DNA of 64,000 nt. It comes from Niabella agricola. GTDB lineage: Bacteria; Bacteroidota; Bacteroidia; Chitinophagales; Chitinophagaceae. Numbering within the stretch: the first letter of the stretch is position 1; each line of letters begins with the position of its first letter. The notes under the pieces are model-generated. The model was not told where the DNA came from. It ran no database searches and saw nothing but the letters and a program-made list of their open reading frames with translations. The DNA is taken from positions 3,534,001-3,598,000 of the forward strand of contig NZ_JAJHIZ010000003.1 in assembly GCF_021538615.1 (NCBI RefSeq), in the 5' to 3' direction. Position numbers and translations under genes: made by a program. Below are positions 32,977 through 40,742 of the stretch, in pieces.

Positions 32977-33873
32977 ATGATGAGCAATATGCGTAGAATG
33001 ATCATTGCGTTAATGAGTATCTGGCTGTCTGTTGCCGCAATGGCCCAACCTTCTAAAGTAAAACATGTAATCCTAATCGGGTGTGATGGATTTGGTGCTT
33101 ACGCGCTGCCGGAAGCCGAGATGCCACAGTTGAAAAAGCTGATGCAGGAGGGCGCCTGGTCTTTAAAAGCCCGTTCGGTACTCCCTTCTTCCAGTGCGGT
33201 TAACTGGGCTTCTTTGTTAATGGGCGCCGGGCCTACGGTACACGGCTATACAGAATGGAACAGCGCAGTGCCGGAAATTCCCTCGGCAGATACCAGCCGG
33301 TTGGGCTTATTTCCTTCTGTTTTTTCGATATTGAAGGAGCAACGGCCGCAGGCGATGACTGCATTGATCTATAGCTGGCAGGGGATCGGACCGCTGGTAG
33401 AAAAAAATGCTACTACCATACGGGTAGCCGGAAAAGATAAGGATGATTTTTGTGTGGATACGGCCATTGCCATTATCCGGACACATAAGCCGGTGCTGAC
33501 CTTTTTGCACCTGGATGAGCCGGATGGAGTAGGGCATAATATCGGTCATCGTACCCCGGAGTATTATAAAGAGCTGCAAAAAGTAGATGCCCGCATTGGC
33601 AGGATCGTGAAGGCCGTGGAAGATGCCGGGATTGCCAATGAATCTGTAATTATCGTAACAGCGGATCATGGTGGAAAGGGCAAGGGCCACGGTGGTAAAT
33701 CGCTGGATGAAGTGCAGATCCCCTGGATCGTATACGGCCGGAGTGTGCAAAAGGGGCGCGCTCTAAAACAGCCGATTATTACCTATGATACAGCGGCCAC
33801 CATCGCCTGGCTCTTGAGACTGAAGATGCCGGAAAGCTGGCGGGGCCTGCCGGTTAAGGAGGCCTTCCGGTAA
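32977..33873 (+). CDS. Exported type I phosphodiesterase/nucleotide pyrophosphatase-like enzyme
   Basis: This 298-residue protein starts at the ATG at 32977. A signal peptide follows (SIWLSVAAMAQ). The alkaline-phosphatase-superfamily core has IGCDGFGAYAL (first metal Asp), the probable nucleophile Ser in VLPSSSAVNWASLLMGAG, HLDEPDGVGHNIGH (Asp/His ligands), and TADHGGKGKGHGG (Asp/His/His ligands). It would hydrolyse phosphodiesters or pyrophosphates in the periplasm. The longer frame to 32854 adds non-signal sequence. It ends four bases before the convergent HxlR gene. Confidence 0.88.
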   Translation: MMSNMRRMIIALMSIWLSVAAMAQPSKVKHVILIGCDGFGAYALPEAEMPQLKKLMQEGAWSLKARSVLPSSSAVNWASLLMGAGPTVHGYTEWNSAVPEIPSADTSRLGLFPSVFSILKEQRPQAMTALIYSWQGIGPLVEKNATTIRVAGKDKDDFCVDTAIAIIRTHKPVLTFLHLDEPDGVGHNIGHRTPEYYKELQKVDARIGRIVKAVEDAGIANESVIIVTADHGGKGKGHGGKSLDEVQIPWIVYGRSVQKGRALKQPIITYDTAATIAWLLRLKMPESWRGLPVKEAFR

Positions 33874-33876
33874 TTC

Positions 33877-34284
33877 CTACCGGATTTGCTTTTTTAGGCG
33901 CTGCATATATTCATCAATGACAGCGGCCTTATCTTTTTTTATCTTTTTTCCCAGTTCCCTGCGCGGACAATGATCATGATAACGCGCGCCCCAATCCATC
34001 AGTTCGATGATGATGGGCAGCAGATCGGCTCCTTTTTGCGTAAGGTGATAAATAAATTTAGAACGGTTTTCCGGGGCTACTTCTTTTGACAGGATCTGTG
34101 CTGCTTCCAATAACGCCAAACGGCTGGAGAGTATATTGGTAGCGATTTTTTCCTCCGATTTCAGAAACTCGCTGTAAGAACATTTGCCGCGCAGCATCAC
34201 ATCGCGGATGATCAACAGCGACCATTTGTCACCAAAAATATCCAGCGAACAGCTGATGGGGCAGTCGGATCTTTTCTTGCTCAT
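33877..34284 (-). CDS. HxlR-family transcriptional regulator
   Basis: This 135-residue winged-helix regulator has the N-terminal Cys (CPISCSLDIFGDKWSLLIIRD), LRGKCSYSEFLKSEEKIATN, ILSSRLALLEAAQIL and the wing FIYHLTQKGADLLPII. It is divergent from a SnoaL-like gene. Two copies of the palindrome TTGCATTTTGCAA lie between the start codons (34297-34309 and 34330-34342), three helical turns apart, and are likely its own operators. Confidence 0.92.
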   Translation of the reverse strand: MSKKRSDCPISCSLDIFGDKWSLLIIRDVMLRGKCSYSEFLKSEEKIATNILSSRLALLEAAQILSKEVAPENRSKFIYHLTQKGADLLPIIIELMDWGARYHDHCPRRELGKKIKKDKAAVIDEYMQRLKKQIR

Positions 34285-34296
34285 TTTTTAAAGTTC

Positions 34297-34309
34297 TTGC
34301 ATTTTGCAA
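34297..34309. promoter_or_regulatory. Candidate HxlR operator 1 (TTGCA-N3-TGCAA)
   Basis: TTGCATTTTGCAA is an inverted repeat with a three-base centre, 13 bp upstream of the HxlR start codon and identical to the copy at 34330-34342. Confidence 0.6.
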
Positions 34310-34329
34310 TAACTTTCCTAATTTAGTGC

Positions 34330-34342
34330 TTGCATTTTGCAA
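34330..34342. promoter_or_regulatory. Candidate HxlR operator 2 (TTGCA-N3-TGCAA)
   Basis: The second identical copy of TTGCATTTTGCAA, 33 bp from the first. It overlaps the predicted transcription start of the HxlR gene, whose -7 box is at 34346-34353, and lies about 40 bp before the SnoaL-like ATG. Confidence 0.6.
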
Positions 34343-34345
34343 GCG

Positions 34346-34353
34346 CAAAGATA
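34346..34353 (-). promoter_or_regulatory. -7 box (TATCTTTG) for the HxlR gene
   Basis: Minus-strand TATCTTTG matches TAnnTTTG. The transcript would begin inside operator 2, as expected for repression by steric blocking. Confidence 0.55.
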
Positions 34354-34382
34354 CGGATTGCTTAAAAGTAAAAACCAGCACA

Positions 34383-34769
34383 ATGAATCAGACAGCTACC
34401 ACAAAACAACTTTTGGAACAGTATTACAATGGGTTTGCCCGCAAGGAAGGATGGGAAACCACACTTGCCGAGGACTTTATATTCACGGGTGGTGATATGA
34501 CCCGCCCCGAACCACTTATCGGGAAAGCCGCTTACCGGCAGGTAATCGACCGGTTTTCGCGGGTATACAATACGATGCAGGTAAAAGAGATGATCGTGGA
34601 AGGAAATAAGGCCTGCGTGGTTGGAACCTATGATTATACATTTCCGAACGGCAACCGTATCAGTGGTGATGTGGCTGAAATCTGGGAAGCGCGAAACGGA
34701 AAACTGCAGTCCCTCACGATTTTTTTTGACACGCTGACTTTTCAGAAAAATACACCGTCAAACAGTTGA
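34383..34769 (+). CDS. SnoaL/NTF2-like fold protein
   Basis: This 128-residue protein has the cone-shaped SnoaL-like pattern: LLEQYYNGFARKEGWETTLA, an aromatic LAEDFIFTGG segment, a YRQVIDRFSRVYNTMQVKEM helix, and closing strands (GDVAEIWEARNGKLQSLTIF, FDTLTF). The ATG at 34383 is preferred over 34326, which would run through the operator region. It is probably a small ketosteroid-isomerase-like enzyme or binding protein, with no reaction assignable. It is the first gene facing the HxlR operator pair and is nearly contiguous with the TfoX-like gene. Confidence 0.8.
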   Translation: MNQTATTKQLLEQYYNGFARKEGWETTLAEDFIFTGGDMTRPEPLIGKAAYRQVIDRFSRVYNTMQVKEMIVEGNKACVVGTYDYTFPNGNRISGDVAEIWEARNGKLQSLTIFFDTLTFQKNTPSNS

Positions 34770-34774
34770 AATTT

Positions 34775-35128
34775 ATGGCATACAGCGAATCCCTTGCACA
34801 GCGTATGCGGCGGGCCCTCTCAGCTGTTCCGGGTGTTCAGGAAAAGAAAATGTTTGGCGGACTGGCCTTTATGGTTAATGGGAAAATGTGTCTTACTGTT
34901 GGGCCGGGCCGGATCATGTGCCGGGTGGATCCGGCTTTGCATGATCTGCTGGTAGCAAAAAGGGACTGCAGCAGTGTTATCATGAGGGGGCGTATCTACA
35001 GGGGATATGTGCACATAAGCGAGGATCAGCTTCGTACAAAAGCAGCCCTGGATTACTGGATTGCGCTGGCCCTGGAACATAATAAAACGATTGATACAGC
35101 GATTTCCTCAAAAGCCCGCAAGCGTTGA
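34775..35128 (+). CDS. TfoX N-terminal-domain protein
   Basis: This 117-residue protein matches the TfoX/Sxy N-terminal domain: ALSAVPGVQEKKMFGGLAFM, GKMCLTVGPGRIMCRVDP and a C-terminal region ALDYWIALALEHNK. It lacks the C-terminal TfoX domain, so a role in competence is not implied. Single-domain members are common and uncharacterised. The start is the ATG at 34775, six bases after the SnoaL stop, so the two genes are co-transcribed. Confidence 0.85.
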   Translation: MAYSESLAQRMRRALSAVPGVQEKKMFGGLAFMVNGKMCLTVGPGRIMCRVDPALHDLLVAKRDCSSVIMRGRIYRGYVHISEDQLRTKAALDYWIALALEHNKTIDTAISSKARKR

Positions 35129-35259
35129 TTTCCCGGAACAGCATTCCGGCATTCTTTAACACAATCCTAATAGTGGCCCTGGCTTCAGGACTGGTTTTTG
35201 TGGTAAAAAGAAAGGAGTCTATTCTTTCAAAAATTGTTAAACCAAAAAAACACAGTAAC

Positions 35260-35799
35260 ATGAAAAAAAGAATCGCCGTTCTTGCTACGCATGGTTTTGA
35301 AGAAAGCGAACTGAAATCCCCGAAGGAACATCTGGAACAGCAGGGCTGGGAAGCGCTGATCATCAGCCCGGAGGCTGGTAGCATCAGGTCCTGGGCGCAA
35401 AAAGACTGGGGAAAGGAATACCCAGTGGATCAAACGGTGGCGGAAGCAGATTCCTCAGCATTTGATGCCCTTGTACTGCCCGGAGGGGTACTGAACCCCG
35501 ACAAGTTGCGGACCAACGAGGAGGCTCTGGATTTTATACGCGACTTTTTTGATCAGCAGAAACCGGTTGCCGCAATTTGTCATGGGCCGCAATTGTTGAT
35601 CAATGCGGGTGTGGTAAATGGCCGGAGAATGACATCGGTACCCGCTATCCGCGTGGACCTCGTAAATGCAGGTGCTGAATGGGTCGATGAAGAAGTGGTG
35701 GTGGATGCAGGGCTGGTAACCAGTCGTACACCCAAAGACCTCCCCGCATTTAACAAGAAAATGGTAGAAGAAATACAGGAAGGGGTGCATGCGGAGTAG
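35260..35799 (+). CDS. DJ-1/PfpI-family protein (YhbO-like)
   Basis: This 179-residue protein has the PfpI layout: RIAVLATHGFEESEL, LIISPEAGSIRSW, DALVLPGGVLNPD and the nucleophile elbow AAICHGPQLLI with the catalytic Cys followed by His. The closing region has AEWVDEEVVVDAGLVTSRTP. Members act as glyoxalase/deglycase-like or peptidase-like proteins in stress protection. The ATG at 35260 begins the conserved domain; the longer frame to 35125 adds a region not typical of the family. It is probably in the operon with the SnoaL and TfoX genes and ends at the terminator at 35824-35853. Confidence 0.9.
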   Translation: MKKRIAVLATHGFEESELKSPKEHLEQQGWEALIISPEAGSIRSWAQKDWGKEYPVDQTVAEADSSAFDALVLPGGVLNPDKLRTNEEALDFIRDFFDQQKPVAAICHGPQLLINAGVVNGRRMTSVPAIRVDLVNAGAEWVDEEVVVDAGLVTSRTPKDLPAFNKKMVEEIQEGVHAE

Positions 35800-35823
35800 G
35801 TCTTAAAATGTTGTTCCTGAAAT

Positions 35824-35853
35824 GGATCCTGTTTGTACGGTAGGATCCTTTTT
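35824..35853 (+). terminator. Terminator after the PfpI gene
   Basis: GGATCCT (35824-35830) and AGGATCC (35842-35848) form a 7-bp stem followed by TTTTT. Confidence 0.65.
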
Positions 35854-35860
35854 GTATTTG

Positions 35861-36379
35861 TTAGCTGCCTGAAATACTCCGGATATCCGTGATTCGAATG
35901 CCCTGAAAGCAATCGTCCTGGCAACCTTTTGGTACAAAACCGCAGGAAGAGATCATGCCGCGGTTTTGGGTTTCAAAATAGATATGATTTTCATCTGGGT
36001 TTACTTTTAACCATTCATTCTTTGCCTTTATGTAAACCTTATCGAGTGTAAGGGCTGTTTCATACGGATGATGGGTGTTAATATTGTCTGTTGTTTCAAT
36101 CCAGGTTTCCTTTAGTTCCTGTTGATGGATGTCATAATTCATGATAAAGCCTTTGTATTCCTGCCGGATAACAGCCCCGTTTTTTACGGTTATGGTATAT
36201 TCCGTTTTACTACCACTCCAGGAACTGAAGACTTTTGTGTATTGATATTGATTCCTGCTATTATCTCTGAAACTGAGCCATGTCCGGTAACTCTGCTGAT
36301 AATCGTCTTCGAACACCGCTTTTTTGCAGGACAGGCATATAATAAGCATTGTTATCATAAGCAGGAACTGATATTTCAT
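35861..36379 (-). CDS. Hypothetical lipoprotein
   Basis: This 172-residue protein has a lipobox ending in LIICLSC followed by KK. The mature part is polar with predicted beta strands (YEYTITVKNG-type segments) and a Cys pair near the C-terminus (SSCGFVPKGCQDDCFQG). I do not recognise a family. It is likely a surface or periplasmic lipoprotein. It converges with the PfpI operon. Confidence 0.72.
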   Translation of the reverse strand: MKYQFLLMITMLIICLSCKKAVFEDDYQQSYRTWLSFRDNSRNQYQYTKVFSSWSGSKTEYTITVKNGAVIRQEYKGFIMNYDIHQQELKETWIETTDNINTHHPYETALTLDKVYIKAKNEWLKVNPDENHIYFETQNRGMISSCGFVPKGCQDDCFQGIRITDIRSISGS

Positions 36380-36560
36380 TGTACTGTTTTTTGTTAATGG
36401 TATTATGCTATGAAACGTAAAAATGGAAGGAAGTGCAACAAAGGTGTCCGGGCATCATCTTTGTTCGCGGAAGCCCATCGCTCATTTACAAATTGCCCGA
36501 CAATTCCTATATCTGTTGGGATGAAAAAATAAATGCAGTATCTTCCACTAAAATTGCACC

Positions 36561-36950
36561 ATGAGCCCGGATACAACCGCTTACAATAACGCCCAAACGA
36601 AAGAAGACCAGGCCATCTGTAATTTGCTGGCACAAGAAATCTCCGCTCATCTGCCGCAGGCTGAAAATAAGATCTGGCACCGGCACCCGGTATGGTTCCT
36701 TGATGGAAACCCTGTTGTTGGATACAGCAAACTAAAAGATAGCGTGCGGTTGCTGTTTTGGAGCGGACAGTCGTTTGAGGAACCCGGATTGTTGCCGGAG
36801 GGTAGTTTTAAAGCAGCGGAGGCCCGCTACATGCACGAAGCCGAGGTGAACAAAAAAGACCTGAAACGATGGCTTAAAAAGGCGATGCATATTCAATGGG
36901 ACTATAAAAATATTGTAAAACGCAGGGGCGTACTGGAGCGGTTGAAATGA
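36561..36950 (+). CDS. DUF1801-type small protein
   Basis: This 129-residue protein has the DUF1801/YdhG-like features: KIWHRHPVWFLDGNPVVGYS, a strand pair VRLLFWSGQSF, KAAEARYMHEAEVN and a basic C-terminal helix KRWLKKAMHIQWDYKNIVKR. Members are small soluble proteins of unknown role. It has no signal peptide. Confidence 0.78.
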   Translation: MSPDTTAYNNAQTKEDQAICNLLAQEISAHLPQAENKIWHRHPVWFLDGNPVVGYSKLKDSVRLLFWSGQSFEEPGLLPEGSFKAAEARYMHEAEVNKKDLKRWLKKAMHIQWDYKNIVKRRGVLERLK

Positions 36951-37071
36951 TGCGCAGGCGGGATGGGCTGCCCGGATTTTGATATTCCGGTTTGTCTGGA
37001 TCTTTATTGAGTGTGTGTTAAAACTGTTGCTTCCGCAAAATGCGTTTTGAACGCCTGCAAACCTTACTGTT

Positions 37072-37638
37072 ATGGAAGAAACCTTCACCCATGTAAGAAC
37101 CATGATCAGCATTATTCTGGGGTTCGGGATCGCCCAGTTGCTTAAAAATGCAGTGAAACTGATCGACCTCCGGAAAGGGCCCAAGCCCAATCCGCTGCAT
37201 TTGTTATGGGTGGGCTACACGTTTTTGCTGGTCATTCATTTCTGGTGGTGGGAAGCGCGGCTGACAGGAGTGGGAAGCTGGAATTTCCTGGAATACCTGT
37301 TCCTCATTTTTTATACAACCATGTATTTTGCCCTTACTGTACTGATCTTCCCTGATAATATTGTTGGCTATAACGGATACCGGGATTATTTCTTTTCACG
37401 AAAGCAATGGTTTTTTTCATTCCTGATTGTCATTTTTATTACTGACTTTGTGGATACGCTTTTGAAGGGAAAACAGTATTTCCTGTCGCTGCACTGGGAA
37501 TACCCGGTACGCAATCTCGTTCACATTGTGCTATGCCTGCTGGGCATCCGGTTTAATAATATCCGGTTTCAATATGCGCTGGCCCTGCTTTTCATCCTGT
37601 ATGAGATTTCCTATATACTCCGGCACTACTTTTTTTAG
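37072..37638 (+). CDS. Hypothetical multi-pass membrane protein
   Basis: This 188-residue protein has about six hydrophobic helices (ISIILGFGIAQLL, LLWVGYTFLLVIHFWWW, YLFLIFYTTMYFALTVLIF, FFSFLIVIFITDFVDTLL, LVHIVLCLLGIRF, YALALLFILYEISYIL). I recognise no family. The aromatic cluster HFWWW and the buried His might matter. Its neighbours give no functional hint. Confidence 0.72.
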   Translation: MEETFTHVRTMISIILGFGIAQLLKNAVKLIDLRKGPKPNPLHLLWVGYTFLLVIHFWWWEARLTGVGSWNFLEYLFLIFYTTMYFALTVLIFPDNIVGYNGYRDYFFSRKQWFFSFLIVIFITDFVDTLLKGKQYFLSLHWEYPVRNLVHIVLCLLGIRFNNIRFQYALALLFILYEISYILRHYFF

Positions 37639-37842
37639 CAAAAGATGGTCTTTTAAGGAAAAATTTCTCTGATAAGGAATTGTTATCGATTTCCTAAAAA
37701 TTATCTACGATTTTTTAATACGAATATTGTCGTATAAATTCGCACTGCACTTTACCCGTTTTATACCATTGTTTTGCGCTTTTGCCACAGCATATAAGCG
37801 GAGGGTGGTGTTTTTAAATAACCTTGCTTAAAAAGAATGCTC

Positions 37843-40647
37843 ATGAAGAAAACAGGAATGATTGTTTTCCTGCTGATTATTGCCTTATGGAGCCAGGCCC
37901 AGGGCAGCATCACCGGAACACTGCTAGATACACAAACCAAAAAAGGACTCTATCTGGCCACCGTTACGGTATATAAGGCCGCCGATACCAGCATTATCAC
38001 TTACCGGCTGTCTGCTATCGACGGGGTATTTAAAGTTCCGGGTCTGCCGCTGCATACGCCGCTGCGGGTTATTGCAACCTTTACAGGTTATAAGGTGATG
38101 CGAAAAGATTTTACCCTGACGTCGCCCCTGCTCAACCTGGATACGCTTTGGATGGCACCAGACAGCACTTCACTGGATGAAGTGCTGGTGGTAGCGGAGC
38201 GCCCGCCGATGGCCGTACGCAAGGATACCATTGAGTTTAATGCGGCGGCGTTTAAAACCCTGCCCAACGCCCTGGTGGAAGACCTTTTGAAAAAGCTGCC
38301 CGGAGTACAGGTAGATCGCGACGGAAATATTACGGTAAACGGCAAGCCGGTGAACCGGATTACCGTAGATGGGAAAGCCTTTTTTGGAGATGATCCGAAA
38401 ATGGCTACGCGCAATCTCCCTTCTAATGTAATCGATAAGGTGCAGGTGACGGATGATAAAGAGGAGCTGCTGCGGAGAGGAGATGATAATATTAATAACG
38501 TGGGCAAGGTCATTAACCTGACGTTCAAAAAAGGCGTAAAGAAGGGAATGTTTGGAAAAGCGTATGCAGGTGTTGGCACGGCAGGTACCTATGAAGCGGG
38601 TGCTATTGCCAATGTATTCAGAGATACATTACAGGTGAGCGCCCTGGGCTACACCAATAATCTCAACCGTCCGGGGTTTAGTTTTTCTGAGCTGATGCAA
38701 ACGGGGGGGATGCAGCGTAACTCGGATGTAAACAGTAACCGCAGTATCAGCATTTGGCGCAATTCAAACGGAGGTTCGGGTATCCGGATCAATAATATCA
38801 ACTTTGGCGGCATCACAGAATACGGAGGAATCAGCACCAGTTCTGGCCTGGGGGTGAACATTAACCATTCTCCCAGCAATAAACAATCGATCTTTGGACA
38901 ATATTTTTACGGCAATGTAAAGGTGGATGTAAAAAACGACGGATATACCGAATATAATAATGGCGATACCATCTTAAAAAGAACTGAAGACGAAAAGGCT
39001 AAAGTACTGATCAATGCTCATAATATCGGGCTGGGCGCTAAACTGCGACCAGATTCTCTAACCAATATCCAGGCGGGTATCAACTACATGACCGGCAATA
39101 CGGTGGACGACCGGTATACGCTGGTGCAAAGTACGCATTCGGTGCTGGGCAGCCTGAGCGATGGCCGTGTAGACCTGGACCGAGATAATATCAGCCGGAA
39201 TTACCGGCACTATTTAAATTATAACCGGCTGTCCGGGGCCCGTAAAGGACGCCGGTTTACGATAAATCATCAGCTCATCTGGCAGCTGCGGGATAATGCA
39301 GCAACTACCCATTCGCTGATTCATTACAAGTATCCGCAGTTGAAGGACAGCCTGTTTGACCAGTTGCGACAGGAGAAGGTGCCTACGCTCAATGCCAGCA
39401 TCAATGGCAATTACAGCGAGCCTCTGGTTAAAAATCTTTCTGCCCGTGTAGACGCACGGTATGAGTATGAATACCTCACCAATACGATCCGTACCTATGG
39501 CCTTGATGGGTCGGGCGGCTTCACTCTGTTGAACAATGACCTCAGCAACCGGTTTGAGCGCACCAGCAACAGTCTTTCCACGGCTATGGGGTTGGAATAC
39601 AAATACAAAAAATTAACGGTTACCCCACGGGTTCGCTACCAGTCGCAGCGTTTTACAAACCGGCTGGTGTCTATGCCTGAAGATGTGGTGCAACGGCTGA
39701 ACACTTTTTTGCCGGAGCTGGGCATTGTTTACGGCAAGCTGAACATCGATTACCGCAAAGAAGTGGTTCTGCCCGATTATCGCTACCTGATCCCGGTTTT
39801 TGACAATACCAACCCCTATGTGACCAATAACGGTAATCCTGATCTGCTGCCGGCCATACGGCATAGTTTGCAGCTGAATATGTATACCTATGACCCCAAG
39901 CTCAGCCTGAATGTGTGGGGATGGGCCCGGGCGGCTACAACTAAAAATGATGTGATCCAAAACATTCTGTTGCAGGATAACGGCACCCAGATTATCATGC
40001 CGGTAAACGCCAATGGTGGCAAAAGTATTTCCGGCAATGGGGGCATTAATAAGCAAAATAAATTTTCACAGCGGTTTACCATGAATTCGAACATCGGGTT
40101 CTATTATGAGTACAACGAAAACTTCTTTAGTTATAACAATGAGCTGAGCAAACAGTACCGGAACAACATGAATCTCTGGGCCGGTATCGGCTTAAACTGG
40201 AATGATGTGTTTGAATGGAATAATAACGTCAATTACGGCGGGCAAAGGGTTCGGAACTCCAATAGGGCCCTGTTTCAATCGTACCGGGTTTCGAATTATG
40301 AAATCAGTTCGGAGCAGATCCTGCGCTGGCCCAAACATATTATCCTTGAAAACAATGTAACCTTTGTGCAGAACAGCGCTATTGTGGACCCCTCCCTGCG
40401 CCGATTTGTACGTTGGAACGCAGCGCTGAATATTACCATGTTTAAAAATGAAGCGGGTGTGTTGCGGCTGGGTGTAAACGACATCTTACGGAAAATGAAT
40501 GATACTAATGTGGAATTGTCGCAGAACATGCTCCGTTACCGGCGGGGCAACGTATTAGGTAACTACTATATGGCTACATTTACTTATAATATACGTCCCT
40601 CCGGGGCCAAGAAAAAAGTAGGCGGACAGTCGTTGCTGTTGTTTTAG
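37843..40647 (+). CDS. Outer-membrane beta-barrel protein with N-terminal carboxypeptidase-regulatory-like domain (TonB-receptor-like)
   Basis: This 934-residue protein has a signal peptide (MIVFLLIIALWSQAQ). A carboxypeptidase-regulatory-like beta-sandwich follows (residues about 20-105, GSITGTLLDTQTKKGLYLAT). A plug-like region starts at DEVLVVAERPPMAVRKDTIE and includes KPVNRITVDGKAFFGDD. The rest, about 700 residues, is a large beta-barrel. The type is the 'outer membrane beta-barrel family' rather than a SusC protein. It has no SusD partner. It may take up a ligand with TonB or serve another surface role. The start is the ATG at 37843; 37837 is also possible. Confidence 0.85.
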   Translation: MKKTGMIVFLLIIALWSQAQGSITGTLLDTQTKKGLYLATVTVYKAADTSIITYRLSAIDGVFKVPGLPLHTPLRVIATFTGYKVMRKDFTLTSPLLNLDTLWMAPDSTSLDEVLVVAERPPMAVRKDTIEFNAAAFKTLPNALVEDLLKKLPGVQVDRDGNITVNGKPVNRITVDGKAFFGDDPKMATRNLPSNVIDKVQVTDDKEELLRRGDDNINNVGKVINLTFKKGVKKGMFGKAYAGVGTAGTYEAGAIANVFRDTLQVSALGYTNNLNRPGFSFSELMQTGGMQRNSDVNSNRSISIWRNSNGGSGIRINNINFGGITEYGGISTSSGLGVNINHSPSNKQSIFGQYFYGNVKVDVKNDGYTEYNNGDTILKRTEDEKAKVLINAHNIGLGAKLRPDSLTNIQAGINYMTGNTVDDRYTLVQSTHSVLGSLSDGRVDLDRDNISRNYRHYLNYNRLSGARKGRRFTINHQLIWQLRDNAATTHSLIHYKYPQLKDSLFDQLRQEKVPTLNASINGNYSEPLVKNLSARVDARYEYEYLTNTIRTYGLDGSGGFTLLNNDLSNRFERTSNSLSTAMGLEYKYKKLTVTPRVRYQSQRFTNRLVSMPEDVVQRLNTFLPELGIVYGKLNIDYRKEVVLPDYRYLIPVFDNTNPYVTNNGNPDLLPAIRHSLQLNMYTYDPKLSLNVWGWARAATTKNDVIQNILLQDNGTQIIMPVNANGGKSISGNGGINKQNKFSQRFTMNSNIGFYYEYNENFFSYNNELSKQYRNNMNLWAGIGLNWNDVFEWNNNVNYGGQRVRNSNRALFQSYRVSNYEISSEQILRWPKHIILENNVTFVQNSAIVDPSLRRFVRWNAALNITMFKNEAGVLRLGVNDILRKMNDTNVELSQNMLRYRRGNVLGNYYMATFTYNIRPSGAKKKVGGQSLLLF

Positions 40648-40648
40648 G

Positions 40649-40690
40649 AACGGGTTTCATTCCGGTCTTTCGATGTGGAATGAAACCGTT
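40649..40690 (+). terminator. Long hairpin after the barrel-protein gene
   Basis: AACGGGTTTCATTCC (40649-40663) and GGAATGAAACCGTT (40677-40690) form a 14-bp stem with one bulged G. The stem lies between convergent genes, directly after the stop at 40647. There is no strong U-tract. Confidence 0.65.
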
Positions 40691-40742
40691 ATTTATGAAA
40701 GTTAATGGCTGACTGCTGAAAACTGATGACTGATCACAAAAC

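Noticed and set aside
34775..35128. Natural competence regulator
   Set aside because: Only the TfoX N-terminal domain is present, a form widespread in non-competent contexts.
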